This document shows, piece by piece, positions 33,184 through 43,188 of a stretch of 64,000 bases of DNA. Numbering within the stretch: the first letter of the stretch is position 1; the number at the start of each line of letters is the position of its first letter. The notes below the pieces were generated by a model, which made no database searches, was not told where the DNA came from, and saw nothing but the letters and a program-made list of their open reading frames with translations. This DNA comes from an uncultured Pelagibacteraceae bacterium (GTDB taxonomy: Bacteria > Pseudomonadota > Alphaproteobacteria > Pelagibacterales > Pelagibacteraceae), in contig CACJLJ010000003.1 in assembly GCA_902594235.1 (NCBI GenBank), forward strand, positions 134,526 to 198,525, written 5' to 3'. The position numbers were made by a program, and so were the translations under genes.

Positions 33184-33210
33184 TTTAGTGGGCATTGATT
33201 GCCCACTAAA
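33184..33210. terminator. hairpin terminator after the rubrerythrin gene
   Basis: An 11-bp perfect stem TTTAGTGGGCA (33184-33194) with TGCCCACTAAA (33200-33210) and a 5-base loop, 10 bases behind the rubrerythrin stop. The A/T-rich ends give a partial T-tract on the minus strand. It separates rubrerythrin from the Fe-S gene. Confidence 0.8.
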
Positions 33211-33219
33211 TAATTTTGA

Positions 33220-33636
33220 TTAGCTAATAGATTCTAAAGTTTTTTGGAATTTACCAGCATGAGATTTTTCAGCTTTTGCCAATGTTTCAAACCAATCAGC
33301 AATTTCTTCAAATCCTTCTTCTCTAGCAGTTTTTGCCATACCTGGATACATGTCTGTATATTCATGTGTTTCACCAGCTACTGCAGACTCTAAATTTGCT
33401 TTGGTTTCACCAATTGGTTTACCAGTTGCTGGATCGCCCACTTGCTCTAAATACTCTAGATGTCCATGTGCATGACCTGTTTCACCTTCAGCAGTTGATC
33501 TAAAAACTGTAGCTACATCATTATAACCTTCAATATCAGCTTTTTGAGCAAAGTATAAATATCTTCTATTTGCTTGACTCTCGCCTGCAAACGCTGCTTT
33601 TAAGTTCTCTTCTGTCTTAGTTCCTTTTAATGACAT
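33220..33636 (-). CDS. rubrerythrin (diiron domain only)
   Basis: A 138-residue ferritin-like diiron protein that likely reduces hydrogen peroxide. Ligand-bearing blocks are AAFAGESQANRRYLYFA, TAEGETGHAHGHLEYLE, SAVAGETHEYTDMYPGM and LAKAEKSHAGKF. The C-terminal rubredoxin domain of classical rubrerythrin (C-x2-C) is absent, so an outside electron donor is needed. AAGGAG Shine-Dalgarno sequence before the ATG suggests high expression. It lies downstream of irr, which fits iron/peroxide control. Confidence 0.93.
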   Translation of the reverse strand: MSLKGTKTEENLKAAFAGESQANRRYLYFAQKADIEGYNDVATVFRSTAEGETGHAHGHLEYLEQVGDPATGKPIGETKANLESAVAGETHEYTDMYPGMAKTAREEGFEEIADWFETLAKAEKSHAGKFQKTLESIS

Positions 33637-33688
33637 TTTAATCTCCTTAATTAATTGAGTTATTATATAGTTTTTAAAACCAGGATGT

Positions 33689-33729
33689 CAATAGTTTAGA
33701 ATAATTATAATATATTATATAAACTATTG
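33689..33729. promoter_or_regulatory. inverted repeat between irr and rubrerythrin
   Basis: CAATAGTTTA (33689-33698) and TAAACTATTG (33720-33729) form a perfect 10-bp inverted repeat around an A/T core containing TTATAATA and TATTATAT. A related TTATAATA/TATTATAA pair lies at 34176-34208 between irr and fabA. It could end irr transcription or be an Irr/Fur-type operator for rubrerythrin. Confidence 0.45.
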
Positions 33730-33740
33730 AAATTATTATA

Positions 33741-34169
33741 TTATTTTTGATTATGATAATCAGTTGCAACTTTAACCAAAACTTCAACTGATTTTATTTT
33801 TTTTCCTGAGATATTTTTTTTAATTTTAGGAGCTTCAATAACTTCATCATCACAATCAATCAATTCATTTGTATCTTCATCAAAAAAATGATGGTGGCTC
33901 GTAGTGTTTGTATCAAAATAACTTTTATCACTATTTATTGAAATTTCTTTCAAATATCCTTTTTTTTTAAATGCGTGAACAGTGTTATAAACTGTTGCTA
34001 ATGATATTTTTTCATTAAGCTGCTCAGAAATATTTTTTGCAAGATCATTTATTGTAAAATGAAAAGTATGATCTCTTTTAAACAAAACTTCACAGATTTT
34101 TAGCCTTTGTTTTGTAGGTCTTAATCCTGAAAATCGTAATTTGTCAGCAAATTCAGTGTTTTTAAGCAT
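33741..34169 (-). CDS. irr: Fur-family regulator Irr
   Basis: A 142-residue Fur-type repressor. The winged helix reads LRPTKQRLKICEVLF and ISLATVYNTVHAFKKKGYL. The His cluster TTSHHHFFDEDTNELIDCDD is the mark of Irr, the alphaproteobacterial iron regulator that senses haem state. Irr sits next to fabA in many alphaproteobacteria and here is divergent from it with 74 bases between. Rubrerythrin follows downstream. Confidence 0.9.
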   Translation of the reverse strand: MLKNTEFADKLRFSGLRPTKQRLKICEVLFKRDHTFHFTINDLAKNISEQLNEKISLATVYNTVHAFKKKGYLKEISINSDKSYFDTNTTSHHHFFDEDTNELIDCDDEVIEAPKIKKNISGKKIKSVEVLVKVATDYHNQK

Positions 34170-34243
34170 TGTTATTTATAATAATTCTAAACTTTATGTA
34201 TATTATAATTCTTTAAAATCAAGTATTAAGATGTTCAAATTTT

Positions 34244-34744
34244 ATGAAAAAAAACTCCTATTCATATGATGAGCTTATAAATTGTGGAAATGGTGGGCTT
34301 TTTGGACCAGGAAATGCTAAATTACCACTTCCACCTATGCTGATGTTTGATAGAATTACCCAAATTAGCGACGATGATGGTGCTTTTAAAAAAGGGTCGC
34401 TTAAAGCTGAATTAGATATTAAAAAAGACCTCTGGTTCTTTGATTGTCATTTTAAAAATGATCCTGTCATGCCAGGTTGTCTCGGCTTAGATGCAATGTG
34501 GCAACTAGTAGGATTTTTTTTAGGTTGGCTTGGTAATCCTGGCAAAGGAAGAGCTTTAGGTGTAGGAACAGTGAAATTTACTGGTGAAGTTTTACAAAAT
34601 GTTAAACTGGTAAAATATGAAATAGATATGAAGAAAATTATGTCTCCAGGTGGTACAACTGTAGGACTAGCTAATGGGGTTCTTTTAGCTGATGACAAAA
34701 AAATTTATTCAGCTGATAATTTAAAGGTAGGACTTTTTAAATAA
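34244..34744 (+). CDS. fabA: beta-hydroxydecanoyl-ACP dehydratase/isomerase FabA
   Basis: A 166-residue hotdog dehydratase that also makes the cis double bond of unsaturated fatty acids. Active-site His69 is in [14 protein letters not shown] and Asp83 in [11 protein letters not shown]. Operon with fabB (the stop and start share a base) and fabI. Confidence 0.97.
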   Translation: MKKNSYSYDELINCGNGGLFGPGNAKLPLPPMLMFDRITQISDDDGAFKKGSLKAELDIKKDLWFFDCHFKNDPVMPGCLGLDAMWQLVGFFLGWLGNPGKGRALGVGTVKFTGEVLQNVKLVKYEIDMKKIMSPGGTTVGLANGVLLADDKKIYSADNLKVGLFK

Positions 34745-35955
34745 TGAGAAGAGTAGTAATTACTGGTTTAGGGATTGTTTCTTGTTTAGGAAATAATCAA
34801 GATGAAGTTTATAAATCTTTATTGAATTCAAAATCAGGTATTTCTTTTTCTGAAGAATATAAAGAACATAATCTTAAAAGTCATATACATGGAAAACCAA
34901 ATATTAAACTAGAAGATCATATAGATAGAAAAACAATCAGATTTATGGGATCTGGGTCAGCCTATAATTATATTTCAATGAAAGAAGCTATCAAAGACTC
35001 AGGACTAGAGGAAAAAGAAGTTAGCAATTTTAAGACAGGAATCGTAATGGGGTCTGGTGGTCCATCAATTGAAAATGTAATATTAGCAGCAGATAAAACT
35101 AGAGCTAAAACTCCAAAATTAATGGGACCATTTATAGTTCCAAGAACAATGGCAAGTACAGCATCTGCAACTCTTGCAGTACCATTCAAGATCAAAGGAA
35201 TAAACTACACTATGAGTTCAGCTTGTGCAACGAGTGGACACTGCATCGGAAATTCTATGGAATTAATTCAAATGGGTAAACAAGATATTGTATTTGCTGG
35301 AGGTAGCGAAGAAATTCACTGGGCTATGACCGCAATGTTTGATGCCATGACAGCTTTATCGTCAAAATACAATGACACACCAGAAACAGCTTCAAGAGCT
35401 TATGATAAAACAAGAGATGGATTTGTAATTGCTGGTGGTGGTGGTGTTTTGGTTCTTGAGGAATACGAACATGCAAAAGCGAGAGGTGCTAAAATATATG
35501 CTGAATTAACAGGTTACGGAGCAACTTCAGATGGATATGATATGGTGGCACCATCTGGAGAAGGAGCTGTTAGATGTATGAAAATGGCTATGAAAACAGC
35601 TAAGAACAAAATTGACTACATCAATACTCATGGAACATCCACTCCAGTTGGAGATATAACCGAACTTAATGCTGTAAAAGAAACTTTTGGAAACGATATT
35701 CCAAAAATTAGTTCAACAAAATCTTTATCAGGTCATCCATTAGGAGCAGCATCAGTACATGAAGCTATTTATAGCTTAATAATGATGAAAAATAATTTTA
35801 TTGCTGGATCTGCAAATATAAGCGAAATAGATGAGGATGCAAAAAAATTTCCAATAGTAACTAAAACAAAAACTGGGACAACTTTAAACACCATTATGTC
35901 AAATAGTTTTGGTTTTGGTGGAACTAATGCGGCTTTAATTTTTGAAAAGGTTTAA
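34744..35955 (+). CDS. fabB: beta-ketoacyl-ACP synthase I FabB
   Basis: A 403-residue condensing enzyme needed to elongate unsaturated fatty acids. The nucleophile Cys161 is in [12 protein letters not shown], with the two His in [11 protein letters not shown] and [13 protein letters not shown] and the C-terminal [10 protein letters not shown]. Middle gene of fabA-fabB-fabI. Confidence 0.97.
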   Translation: MRRVVITGLGIVSCLGNNQDEVYKSLLNSKSGISFSEEYKEHNLKSHIHGKPNIKLEDHIDRKTIRFMGSGSAYNYISMKEAIKDSGLEEKEVSNFKTGIVMGSGGPSIENVILAADKTRAKTPKLMGPFIVPRTMASTASATLAVPFKIKGINYTMSSACATSGHCIGNSMELIQMGKQDIVFAGGSEEIHWAMTAMFDAMTALSSKYNDTPETASRAYDKTRDGFVIAGGGGVLVLEEYEHAKARGAKIYAELTGYGATSDGYDMVAPSGEGAVRCMKMAMKTAKNKIDYINTHGTSTPVGDITELNAVKETFGNDIPKISSTKSLSGHPLGAASVHEAIYSLIMMKNNFIAGSANISEIDEDAKKFPIVTKTKTGTTLNTIMSNSFGFGGTNAALIFEKV

Positions 35956-35958
35956 TTT

Positions 35959-36744
35959 ATGAGTTTAATGAAAGGTAAAAAAGGATTAATTATGGGCGTT
36001 GCCAATGAAAGGTCAATCGCTTGGGGTATTTCTCAAAAACTTGCTGAAGCAGGTGCTGAATTAGCATTTACATATTTAGGGGATGCACTAAAAAAAAGAG
36101 TTATTCCTTTAGCTGAAAAATTAAATTCAAATATAACATTTAGCTGTGATGTGGAAAAAAAAGAAGAAGTAATTAAACTATTTGAAGATATCAAATCTCA
36201 ATGGGGAGAAATTGATTTTGTAGTCCATGCAGTAGCCTTTTCTGATAAATCAGAATTATCTGGTGAATATTTAAATACAACTAGAGAAAACTTTTTAAGA
36301 AGTATGTTAATTTCATGCTTCTCATTTACTGAAGTGGCAAAAGAATCATCAAAAGTTATGAAACAAGGTGGAAGTTTACTAACATTAACTTACGAGTCTA
36401 CTAAAGCTATTCCAAATTATAATGTTATGGGAGTTTGTAAATCAGCTCTTGAAGCGAGTGTTAAATATTTAGCTAGAGATTTAGGTTCTAAAGGCATTAG
36501 AGTAAATGCAATAAGCGCTGGGCCTATTAAAACTTTGGCTGCTTCTGCTATTGGGGATGCAAAATTTTTATATAAATGGAATGAAGATCATTCTTTTCTA
36601 AAAAGAAATGTAGATATTCATGATGTAGGAAATTCAGCATTATATTTATTAAGCAACTTAGCAAATGGTGTTACTGGGGAAATTCATTATGTTGATGCGG
36701 GATACAACAAAGTTGGAATGCCCGACCCTAAAAATATATCTTAA
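35959..36744 (+). CDS. fabI: enoyl-ACP reductase FabI
   Basis: A 261-residue NADH-dependent reductase of fatty-acid synthesis. The nucleotide motif is GVANERSIAWGI; the catalytic Tyr145, Tyr154 and Lys161 are in TYESTKAIPNYNVMGVCKSA. Last gene of the fabA-fabB-fabI set, 3 bases behind fabB. Confidence 0.96.
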   Translation: MSLMKGKKGLIMGVANERSIAWGISQKLAEAGAELAFTYLGDALKKRVIPLAEKLNSNITFSCDVEKKEEVIKLFEDIKSQWGEIDFVVHAVAFSDKSELSGEYLNTTRENFLRSMLISCFSFTEVAKESSKVMKQGGSLLTLTYESTKAIPNYNVMGVCKSALEASVKYLARDLGSKGIRVNAISAGPIKTLAASAIGDAKFLYKWNEDHSFLKRNVDIHDVGNSALYLLSNLANGVTGEIHYVDAGYNKVGMPDPKNIS

Positions 36745-36755
36745 AAATTAAATAA

Positions 36756-37385
36756 TTAAATAGTAAATTTAAAAAATCTTGAAAGATAGGGATTTATTTT
36801 AAACCTAAAATTTCCATAAAAGTAATTTTTTTTTTCAATATCATAAACTGCTTTTATATTATTTGTATTTAAATTATATACCAAAGTAATTCTATTACTT
36901 AATCCATCACCTTCATATGAATGCCATGTTTCTCTCTCTCTTCTCGAAAAAAAAACTGCTCTATTTTGCTTCCATTCAATTTTATTTTTATTAGATCCTT
37001 TTTTATCACTGTAAAAAATTGTTCCAAAATTTTTATCTGGCTCTAAATAAATAACCCCAGATAATAATTTTCTAGGTGTGTCATCATGAATTGGAAATTT
37101 GCTATCCTTCTTAGTAACAATAATTGTAAAATCAGAGTATTCATATAAACTTAACTTCTCAGGACATATTTCTTTGAGAATATTCATCGCCTTTTCATGA
37201 TAATTTTTATGTATTCTCTTTAAAAGATTTTCATCAATAACAGTATCTATAACTCCACTATTATTTATCTTGTTATGATAAACATTAAAGTCTTTTTTAT
37301 TATTAAGATTATTTCCCAATTTACGCAGATCTTCAAAATCTTGCTTATCTAGAAAATCATCAATAACTTTTATTTTATAATTCAA
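36756..37385 (-). CDS. 2-oxoglutarate/Fe(II)-dependent oxygenase family protein
   Basis: A 209-residue dioxygenase-fold protein. Metal ligands: the H-x-D in FPIHDDTPRKL (near 113) and the distal His in TWHSYEGDG, followed by the 2-oxoglutarate Arg in SNRITLVYN. The rest (SGVIYLEPDKNFGTIFYS) is the double-stranded beta-helix. Similar proteins occur next to sugar or surface-polysaccharide genes and in cyanophages; the substrate is unknown. It lies downstream of an FkbM methyltransferase gene on the same strand. Confidence 0.8.
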   Translation of the reverse strand: MNYKIKVIDDFLDKQDFEDLRKLGNNLNNKKDFNVYHNKINNSGVIDTVIDENLLKRIHKNYHEKAMNILKEICPEKLSLYEYSDFTIIVTKKDSKFPIHDDTPRKLLSGVIYLEPDKNFGTIFYSDKKGSNKNKIEWKQNRAVFFSRRERETWHSYEGDGLSNRITLVYNLNTNNIKAVYDIEKKNYFYGNFRFKINPYLSRFFKFTI

Positions 37386-37452
37386 ATTGATTTTTTTTGT
37401 TAAATAGATTCAGAATATCAGAAATTATTCTAATTTAAATAATAATAAAAAT

Positions 37453-38223
37453 TTAATTTTTGTATTTTACAAGATAATTTGTTTCATCAATTTTTGAATG
37501 AACATAGTAATTAAAAGATTTGATCAAATTCATATAATCTTCTAATGATTTTTGATTTTTTTCTTTTATAAATTCAAATATAATTGGCATTTGATGAGCT
37601 TTTATTGTTTTTTCAGCGCCCTGTAAGACTTCGTAATCCATTCCCTCTACATCAATTTTAAATAAAGATATTTTTTTTTTAAAATCTATATCGTCTATTT
37701 TTAAGGCTTGAATTTTTTCAGAGTCTATTTTTGAAGTTATCTTAAAACTTTGAGATCCATAATCTGCAGTAGAAAGTTTTACTTTTTCAATGTTAATAAT
37801 CTTTTTATCAAAATTGCCTAATAATACATGAAAAGACTTTGCGTTTGAATTATTAATCTCGATGTTTTTTTTTAAAATATCATAAATAAATTTGTTAGCT
37901 TCAAAAGAATATACCTCAACATTCTTTGATGCTTTTGAAAATAAAATTGTATATTGACCATAATTCGACCCAGCATCAATTACAATTGAATTTTCAGAAA
38001 TATAATTTTTGGCAACATCAAATATATGCTCGTCAAAAATTTTATCATTTGTAATTGCATTTTTAATACCATCCTTGAAAGCAAAAAAAGGAAGATAATA
38101 AGTTCCTGTAGATGTCTTATATTTTTTTATTATTTCTAATTTATTTAAAAAAAAATAAATCAATTTTGCTACTTTAAAAAGCTTAATCTTTTTTAGAAAA
38201 ATATGTAGAAGTGGCTGCTTCAT
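37453..38223 (-). CDS. FkbM-family methyltransferase
   Basis: A 256-residue SAM-dependent methyltransferase. The SAM loop is VIDAGSNYGQYTILF, then VYSFEANKFIYDILKKN, and the FkbM mark LFKIDVEGMDYEVLQGAEK. FkbM enzymes O-methylate sugars, polyketides or glycans. The surroundings (oxygenase downstream, pnp upstream) suggest a small surface-glycan pair inserted between housekeeping genes; this is inference. Confidence 0.87.
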   Translation of the reverse strand: MKQPLLHIFLKKIKLFKVAKLIYFFLNKLEIIKKYKTSTGTYYLPFFAFKDGIKNAITNDKIFDEHIFDVAKNYISENSIVIDAGSNYGQYTILFSKASKNVEVYSFEANKFIYDILKKNIEINNSNAKSFHVLLGNFDKKIINIEKVKLSTADYGSQSFKITSKIDSEKIQALKIDDIDFKKKISLFKIDVEGMDYEVLQGAEKTIKAHQMPIIFEFIKEKNQKSLEDYMNLIKSFNYYVHSKIDETNYLVKYKN

Positions 38224-38246
38224 TATAAATTCTAAACTTAAAAAAT

Positions 38247-40319
38247 TTAAATATTTGCTTGTTTAATAGAAAGTTTAACCTTTCCTCTATCAAAACCAAT
38301 TACTTTCACCTTAACCGAGTCTCCTTCTTTAACAACATCTGTTACTTTAGCCACTCTCTTATCAGCTAATTCTGAGATATGTACTAATCCATCTTGTTTG
38401 CCTAAAAAATTTACAAAAGCACCAAACTCCATAATTTTCATAACCTTACCGCTATAAATTTTATTCAGCTCAGCTTTTGCAGTAAGATCTTTAATCATCT
38501 GCATCGCTTTGTTTCTTGATTCTTCATCAGGTGCAGCAACTGTTACTTCTCCTTCATCATTTATATCTACTTTTGCGCCAGATAACTCAACAATTTCTCT
38601 TATTGTTCCTCCACCTTTTCCAATTACAGTAGCAATATCTTTTTTATCTACAGATATTTTTTCCATTTTTGGGGTATGTTTTCCAACATCATCTCTAGAT
38701 TTCGAAAGAGTTTTGTTCATCTCACCTAAAATATGAATTCTGCCATCTTTAGCTTGCTTTAAAGCTTTTTCCATGATTTCAAATGTAATTCCAGTAATTT
38801 TTATATCCATTTGAAGAGACGTAATTCCATCTTTAGTTCCAGCAACTTTAAAATCCATGTCACCTAAATGATCTTCATCTCCTAAAATATCTGATAAAAC
38901 ACTAAAATCATCACCTTCTTTTATTAATCCCATAGCAATACCAGCAACTGGTTCTTTGATAGGAACACCTGCATCCATTAATGCTAATGAAGTTCCACAA
39001 ACTGTGGCCATAGAAGATGAACCATTTGACTCGGTAATCTCAGAAACTATTCTAAATGTATAAGGAAAGTTCTCTTTAGAAGGTAACGATGAATTAATTG
39101 CTCTCCAAGCTAATTTTCCATGTCCGATCTCTCTTCTACCAGTTCCAATTCTTCCAGTTTCTCCAACCGAGAATGGAGGAAAATTGTAATGAAGCATGAA
39201 TCTTTCTTTTTGTAATCCATCTAAAGTTTCTATCCTCTGCTCATCATCTGATGTACCAAGAGTAGTAGTTACAATTGCTTGTGTTTCTCCTCTTGTAAAT
39301 AATGCTGAGCCATGGACTCTTGGAAGTATGCCGACCTCACACATTATTGGTCTTACGTCGGACAAACCTCTACCATCTATTCGATTTTTATTTTTGAGAA
39401 TGTTGGTTCGAACAATTCTTTTTTCAAGATTTTTAAGCTCTGAATTTACATCTAAATCAGTGTAATTTTCATCCTCTTCATATAATTTCTTGGCCTTATC
39501 TGTAATCTCTGAGATCATACTTGATCTTTCTTGCTTGTCTTTAATAGAAAACGCTTTTTTTAAATCGGTGGTAAATTCACTCTCTAATTTTTTCTTTACG
39601 GCTGATAAATCTTTTTTTTCAAAAATCCATAAAGGCTTTTTGCATTCCTTGCATAAATCCTCAATCATTTTTATAATTGGAACAAAACCTTCATGACCAA
39701 ATTTGACTGCGTTTAACATTTCTTCCTCCGTTAAACCATTCGCCTCAGACTCCACCATTAATACAGCATCTTTAGTCCCTGCAACAACCAAATCTAATTT
39801 TGAATTTTTGAGTTCATTTTTAGATGGATTTAAAACATATTTACCGTCAACAAAACCAACTCTTGATGCTCCTACTGGACCTAAAAAAGGCATTCCAGAA
39901 ATTGCTAAAGCAGCTGAAGAAGCGATAATTGATAAAATATCAGCTTCATTTTCTTTATCATAAGATATTACAGTTGGTAGCACCTGTACCTCATTTTTAA
40001 ATTCGTCAGGAAACAAAGGTCTGATTGGTCTGTCAATCAATCTAGAAATTAGTGTTTCACTTTCAGTCGGCCTTGCCTCTCTTTTAAAATAACCACCAGG
40101 AATTTTTCCCGCTGAATAATATTTTTCTTGATAATTCACTGATAAAGGAAAATAATCTATATCTGGATTAACTTTTTTTGCACCAACTGCAGTAGCTAAA
40201 ACAACTGTTTCACCACATTTAGCAATAATTGCTCCATCAGCTTGTCTTGCTATTTTTCCCGTTTCCAAACTAATTTTTTTACCAGCTATTTCAATTTCCT
40301 TTTTAAAAACTTTAAACAT
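38247..40319 (-). CDS. pnp: polyribonucleotide nucleotidyltransferase
   Basis: A 690-residue phosphorolytic 3'-5' exoribonuclease. Two RNase PH cores are seen ([14 protein letters not shown] and [20 protein letters not shown]), the phosphate/metal region [32 protein letters not shown], then a KH domain ([14 protein letters not shown]) and an S1 domain ([19 protein letters not shown]). Last gene of the nusA-infB-rbfA-rpsO-pnp set. Confidence 0.97.
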   Translation of the reverse strand: MFKVFKKEIEIAGKKISLETGKIARQADGAIIAKCGETVVLATAVGAKKVNPDIDYFPLSVNYQEKYYSAGKIPGGYFKREARPTESETLISRLIDRPIRPLFPDEFKNEVQVLPTVISYDKENEADILSIIASSAALAISGMPFLGPVGASRVGFVDGKYVLNPSKNELKNSKLDLVVAGTKDAVLMVESEANGLTEEEMLNAVKFGHEGFVPIIKMIEDLCKECKKPLWIFEKKDLSAVKKKLESEFTTDLKKAFSIKDKQERSSMISEITDKAKKLYEEDENYTDLDVNSELKNLEKRIVRTNILKNKNRIDGRGLSDVRPIMCEVGILPRVHGSALFTRGETQAIVTTTLGTSDDEQRIETLDGLQKERFMLHYNFPPFSVGETGRIGTGRREIGHGKLAWRAINSSLPSKENFPYTFRIVSEITESNGSSSMATVCGTSLALMDAGVPIKEPVAGIAMGLIKEGDDFSVLSDILGDEDHLGDMDFKVAGTKDGITSLQMDIKITGITFEIMEKALKQAKDGRIHILGEMNKTLSKSRDDVGKHTPKMEKISVDKKDIATVIGKGGGTIREIVELSGAKVDINDEGEVTVAAPDEESRNKAMQMIKDLTAKAELNKIYSGKVMKIMEFGAFVNFLGKQDGLVHISELADKRVAKVTDVVKEGDSVKVKVIGFDRGKVKLSIKQANI

Positions 40320-40337
40320 TTTTTTATTTCCTTTTAT

Positions 40338-40586
40338 CTATTTTCTTAAATTTAATTTTGTTAAAACATTTTTATAATTATCAATCTTATTTTTTTTTAA
40401 GTAATCTAATAATTTTTTTCGTTTATTTACTGCCTTTAACAGTCCTACTGAAGAATGTTTATCTTTCTTAAATCTTTTTATATGTTTTGAAAGAGTCTCA
40501 ATTTTGTCTGTTAATAGAGCAATTTGGATTTCTGAAGATCCCGTATCATTTTGATGCTTTGCTAAATCTTTATATTTTTTACTCAT
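40338..40586 (-). CDS. rpsO: 30S ribosomal protein S15
   Basis: An 82-residue 16S-rRNA-binding protein. HQNDTGSSEIQIALLTDKIE and HIKRFKKDKHSSVGLLKAVN are the S15 signature blocks. Slightly shorter than the usual 88-89 residues at the N terminus. A Shine-Dalgarno TAGGAA lies before the ATG. No truB gene stands between it and rbfA. Confidence 0.96.
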   Translation of the reverse strand: MSKKYKDLAKHQNDTGSSEIQIALLTDKIETLSKHIKRFKKDKHSSVGLLKAVNKRKKLLDYLKKNKIDNYKNVLTKLNLRK

Positions 40587-40594
40587 CTTTGTTC

Positions 40595-40963
40595 CTATTT
40601 ATTTGATTGTTTTATTAAATTTTCAATTTTTTCTGCATACTCAAAAGACTCATCTTTTCGAAAAAGAATTTTGGGTAAAAATTTTACTATAACTTTCTTT
40701 GATAAAATTTTTCTAATCAAGAAAGAATATTCCTTTAATTTATTAATTACTTCATCAGCATTCTTTCCGCCTAAAGGCATAACATATGCTTTAGCAATTT
40801 TTAAATCTTGACTCATTCTAACCTCAGTGACTGTGATAGTGTTTGTATCTAGATTGGGCACTTTAGCCTCATTTCTTAAAAAAATCATACTTAAAGATTG
40901 TTTTATCATCTCTCCAACTCTTAACTGTCTTTGGGTTAAAGGTTTTCCTATTCTGTCAGTCAT
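40595..40963 (-). CDS. rbfA: ribosome-binding factor A
   Basis: A 122-residue KH-like protein that helps mature the 16S rRNA 5' end, important in the cold. RQLRVGEMIKQSLSMIF starts the fold, TVTEVRMSQDLKIAKAYVMP is the RbfA signature, and LPKILFRKDESFEYAEKIE ends it. It shares one base with the infB stop. Confidence 0.94.
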   Translation of the reverse strand: MTDRIGKPLTQRQLRVGEMIKQSLSMIFLRNEAKVPNLDTNTITVTEVRMSQDLKIAKAYVMPLGGKNADEVINKLKEYSFLIRKILSKKVIVKFLPKILFRKDESFEYAEKIENLIKQSNK

Positions 40964-43179
40964 TATATTGTTCTTTCTTTTGATGTAACACTAAATGCCT
41001 CAATTGTATCGTTTTTTTGGAAGTCTATGTAATCTTTTAATGTAATTCCACACTCTTGACCATTATTTACAGATTTTACTTGGTTTTTTTCTCTAAAAAG
41101 AGACCCTATTTTTCCTGTAAATATTATAGATCCGTCTCGAATAACTCTTACACTTGAACTACTAAGTATCTCTCCATCAGTTACTTTTGATCCAGCCACC
41201 CTTCCTGCGCCAGAAACTTTGAAGATTTCTAAAATTTGAGCTGTTCCTGTAATTTCCTCTTGAATGTCTGGTGTCAATAATCCAGACATTCTCTTTTTAA
41301 CATAGTCTAATACTTCATAAATTATATTAAATGAAGATATGTTAATTTTTTCAATTTCAGCAAGTTTTTTTGCCTCCTTGCTAGGTTTTACATTAAAAGC
41401 GACTAATACAGCGTTAGATGCTTTAGCTAAAGTAATATCACTTTCTGTAACCATTCCAATATCTGATAGGATTATTTTTGGTTTAACCTCATCGTGTTTA
41501 ATTTGACTTATTGCATTTTTAATTGCTTCAGAAGAGCCATGAACATCTGATTTGATAATCAAATTTAATTCCTCGGATGATTTATTTGAAAAGGCAGATT
41601 CTTGGGTAGCAAAAGTAAGTGGATTTTTTCCAACTTTGTTCTCTTGGGTTCTATTCTCACTTAAAGTTTTTGCCTCTTTCTCACTATTTAAGACTATAAA
41701 GTCATCTCCTGCTCTGGCTGCACCATTTATTCCCAAAATTTCAACTGGTGTAGATGGAAACGCTTTATCTAAGTTTTTGCCTTTATCATTTATTATCGCT
41801 CTAATTTTTCCCCATCTTAAACCACTTACAAAAAAATCACCTTTATTAAGAGTTCCAGATGTAACTATCATGTTTGCAACTGGCCCTCTTCCAACATCTA
41901 TTTTAGACTCCAAAACAACACCTGTTGCCTTTGAGTCGAAATCTGTCTTTAAGTCTAATATTTCAGCTTGTAAAGAAATTGCCTCTAGTAATTTATCTAA
42001 GTTTAATTTTGTTTTAGCTGAAATTTCTACCATTAAGGTATCTCCTGATAAATCTTCAGATATTAGTTCGTGCTCTAATAATTGATTTTTTATTTTTTGG
42101 GGATCGGCCTCAGGTAAATCACATTTATTTATTGCAACAACAATAGGAACCTTTGCAGCTTTTGCATGTTTTATTGATTCTACAGTCTGGGGTTTTACTC
42201 CATCATCTGCAGCTACTACTAAAACTACTATATCTGTTAATTTTGATCCTCTTGCTCTCATTTCTGTAAAAGCGGCATGCCCAGGTGTATCAATAAAAGT
42301 TAATTTATTTTTTTTGTTTTCTATTTGATAAGCTCCAATATGTTGTGTTATGCCTCCAAACTCTCCTGAAACTACATCAGCACTTCTTAGAACATCTAAT
42401 ACAGAGGTTTTACCGTGGTCTACATGTCCCATAACTGTAATTATTGGAGGTCTGTTTTTTAAATTTTCACTTCTTGATTCCTTAATCTTTTTTATTATTT
42501 CTTCAGCTTTTTCCTCTCTTATTGGATTATGACCAAATTCTTTTACTAAATATTCAGCAGTGTCTGCGGCTAATGTCTGGTTAATTGTAACTGTCACTCC
42601 CATACCAAATAAATGCTTAATTACACTAGTTGATTGTTCAGCCATTCTGTTGGCTAATTCTCTTACCGTTATAGCCTCTGGAATATTCACATCTCTTTTA
42701 ATAGGTTTTAAATTTTCTTTATCCTCATTTTTATGAGAATTTTTCAACTCTTTTTGTCTTGCCCTCTTAACAGAGGCTAAACTTCTTTCTCTAGTCTCTA
42801 TTTCATCACTTAAAGCTCTTGATACTGTAAGCTTTAACTCTCTTTTCTTTGAAGATAATTTTGTTTTCTTCTCTTTGTTTTCTTCATTCCCTTTTAATCT
42901 TTTTGTTGCTCTTTGTTCTGCAAGTTTTCTTCTTTCAAAATCACTTGCACTGGAAGAGGTAAAAGTTGGATTTTTAATCTTAGAAAAAGAACTTTTCTTG
43001 AAATTAGATGATATAGATTTAAATCCTGATGGTTTATTAAAATTTCCTTTATTGAAAGATTTTGGGCCCTTTTTTTCTATTATTGTTGTTTTTTTTCCTC
43101 GTGTTTTTGATGTATCAAAATTTTTAAAAGTTTTTTTTGGATTTCCAGAAATAGTAAGTTTTGTTTTTTTGTTCTCCAT
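40963..43179 (-). CDS. infB: translation initiation factor IF-2
   Basis: A 738-residue GTPase. The N-terminal 160 residues are Lys/Ser-rich and disordered, then the G domain with G1 GHVDHGKTSVLDVLR, G3 DTPGHAAFTEMRARG and G4 NKCD, followed by the beta-barrel and IF-2 C domains (KSDVHGSSEAI, RVIRDGSIIFTG). The family is often longer at the N terminus (about 850-1000), so this is a trimmed form. Placed 9 bases behind nusA. Confidence 0.97.
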   Translation of the reverse strand: MENKKTKLTISGNPKKTFKNFDTSKTRGKKTTIIEKKGPKSFNKGNFNKPSGFKSISSNFKKSSFSKIKNPTFTSSSASDFERRKLAEQRATKRLKGNEENKEKKTKLSSKKRELKLTVSRALSDEIETRERSLASVKRARQKELKNSHKNEDKENLKPIKRDVNIPEAITVRELANRMAEQSTSVIKHLFGMGVTVTINQTLAADTAEYLVKEFGHNPIREEKAEEIIKKIKESRSENLKNRPPIITVMGHVDHGKTSVLDVLRSADVVSGEFGGITQHIGAYQIENKKNKLTFIDTPGHAAFTEMRARGSKLTDIVVLVVAADDGVKPQTVESIKHAKAAKVPIVVAINKCDLPEADPQKIKNQLLEHELISEDLSGDTLMVEISAKTKLNLDKLLEAISLQAEILDLKTDFDSKATGVVLESKIDVGRGPVANMIVTSGTLNKGDFFVSGLRWGKIRAIINDKGKNLDKAFPSTPVEILGINGAARAGDDFIVLNSEKEAKTLSENRTQENKVGKNPLTFATQESAFSNKSSEELNLIIKSDVHGSSEAIKNAISQIKHDEVKPKIILSDIGMVTESDITLAKASNAVLVAFNVKPSKEAKKLAEIEKINISSFNIIYEVLDYVKKRMSGLLTPDIQEEITGTAQILEIFKVSGAGRVAGSKVTDGEILSSSSVRVIRDGSIIFTGKIGSLFREKNQVKSVNNGQECGITLKDYIDFQKNDTIEAFSVTSKERTI

Positions 43180-43188
43180 TTTTCATCC

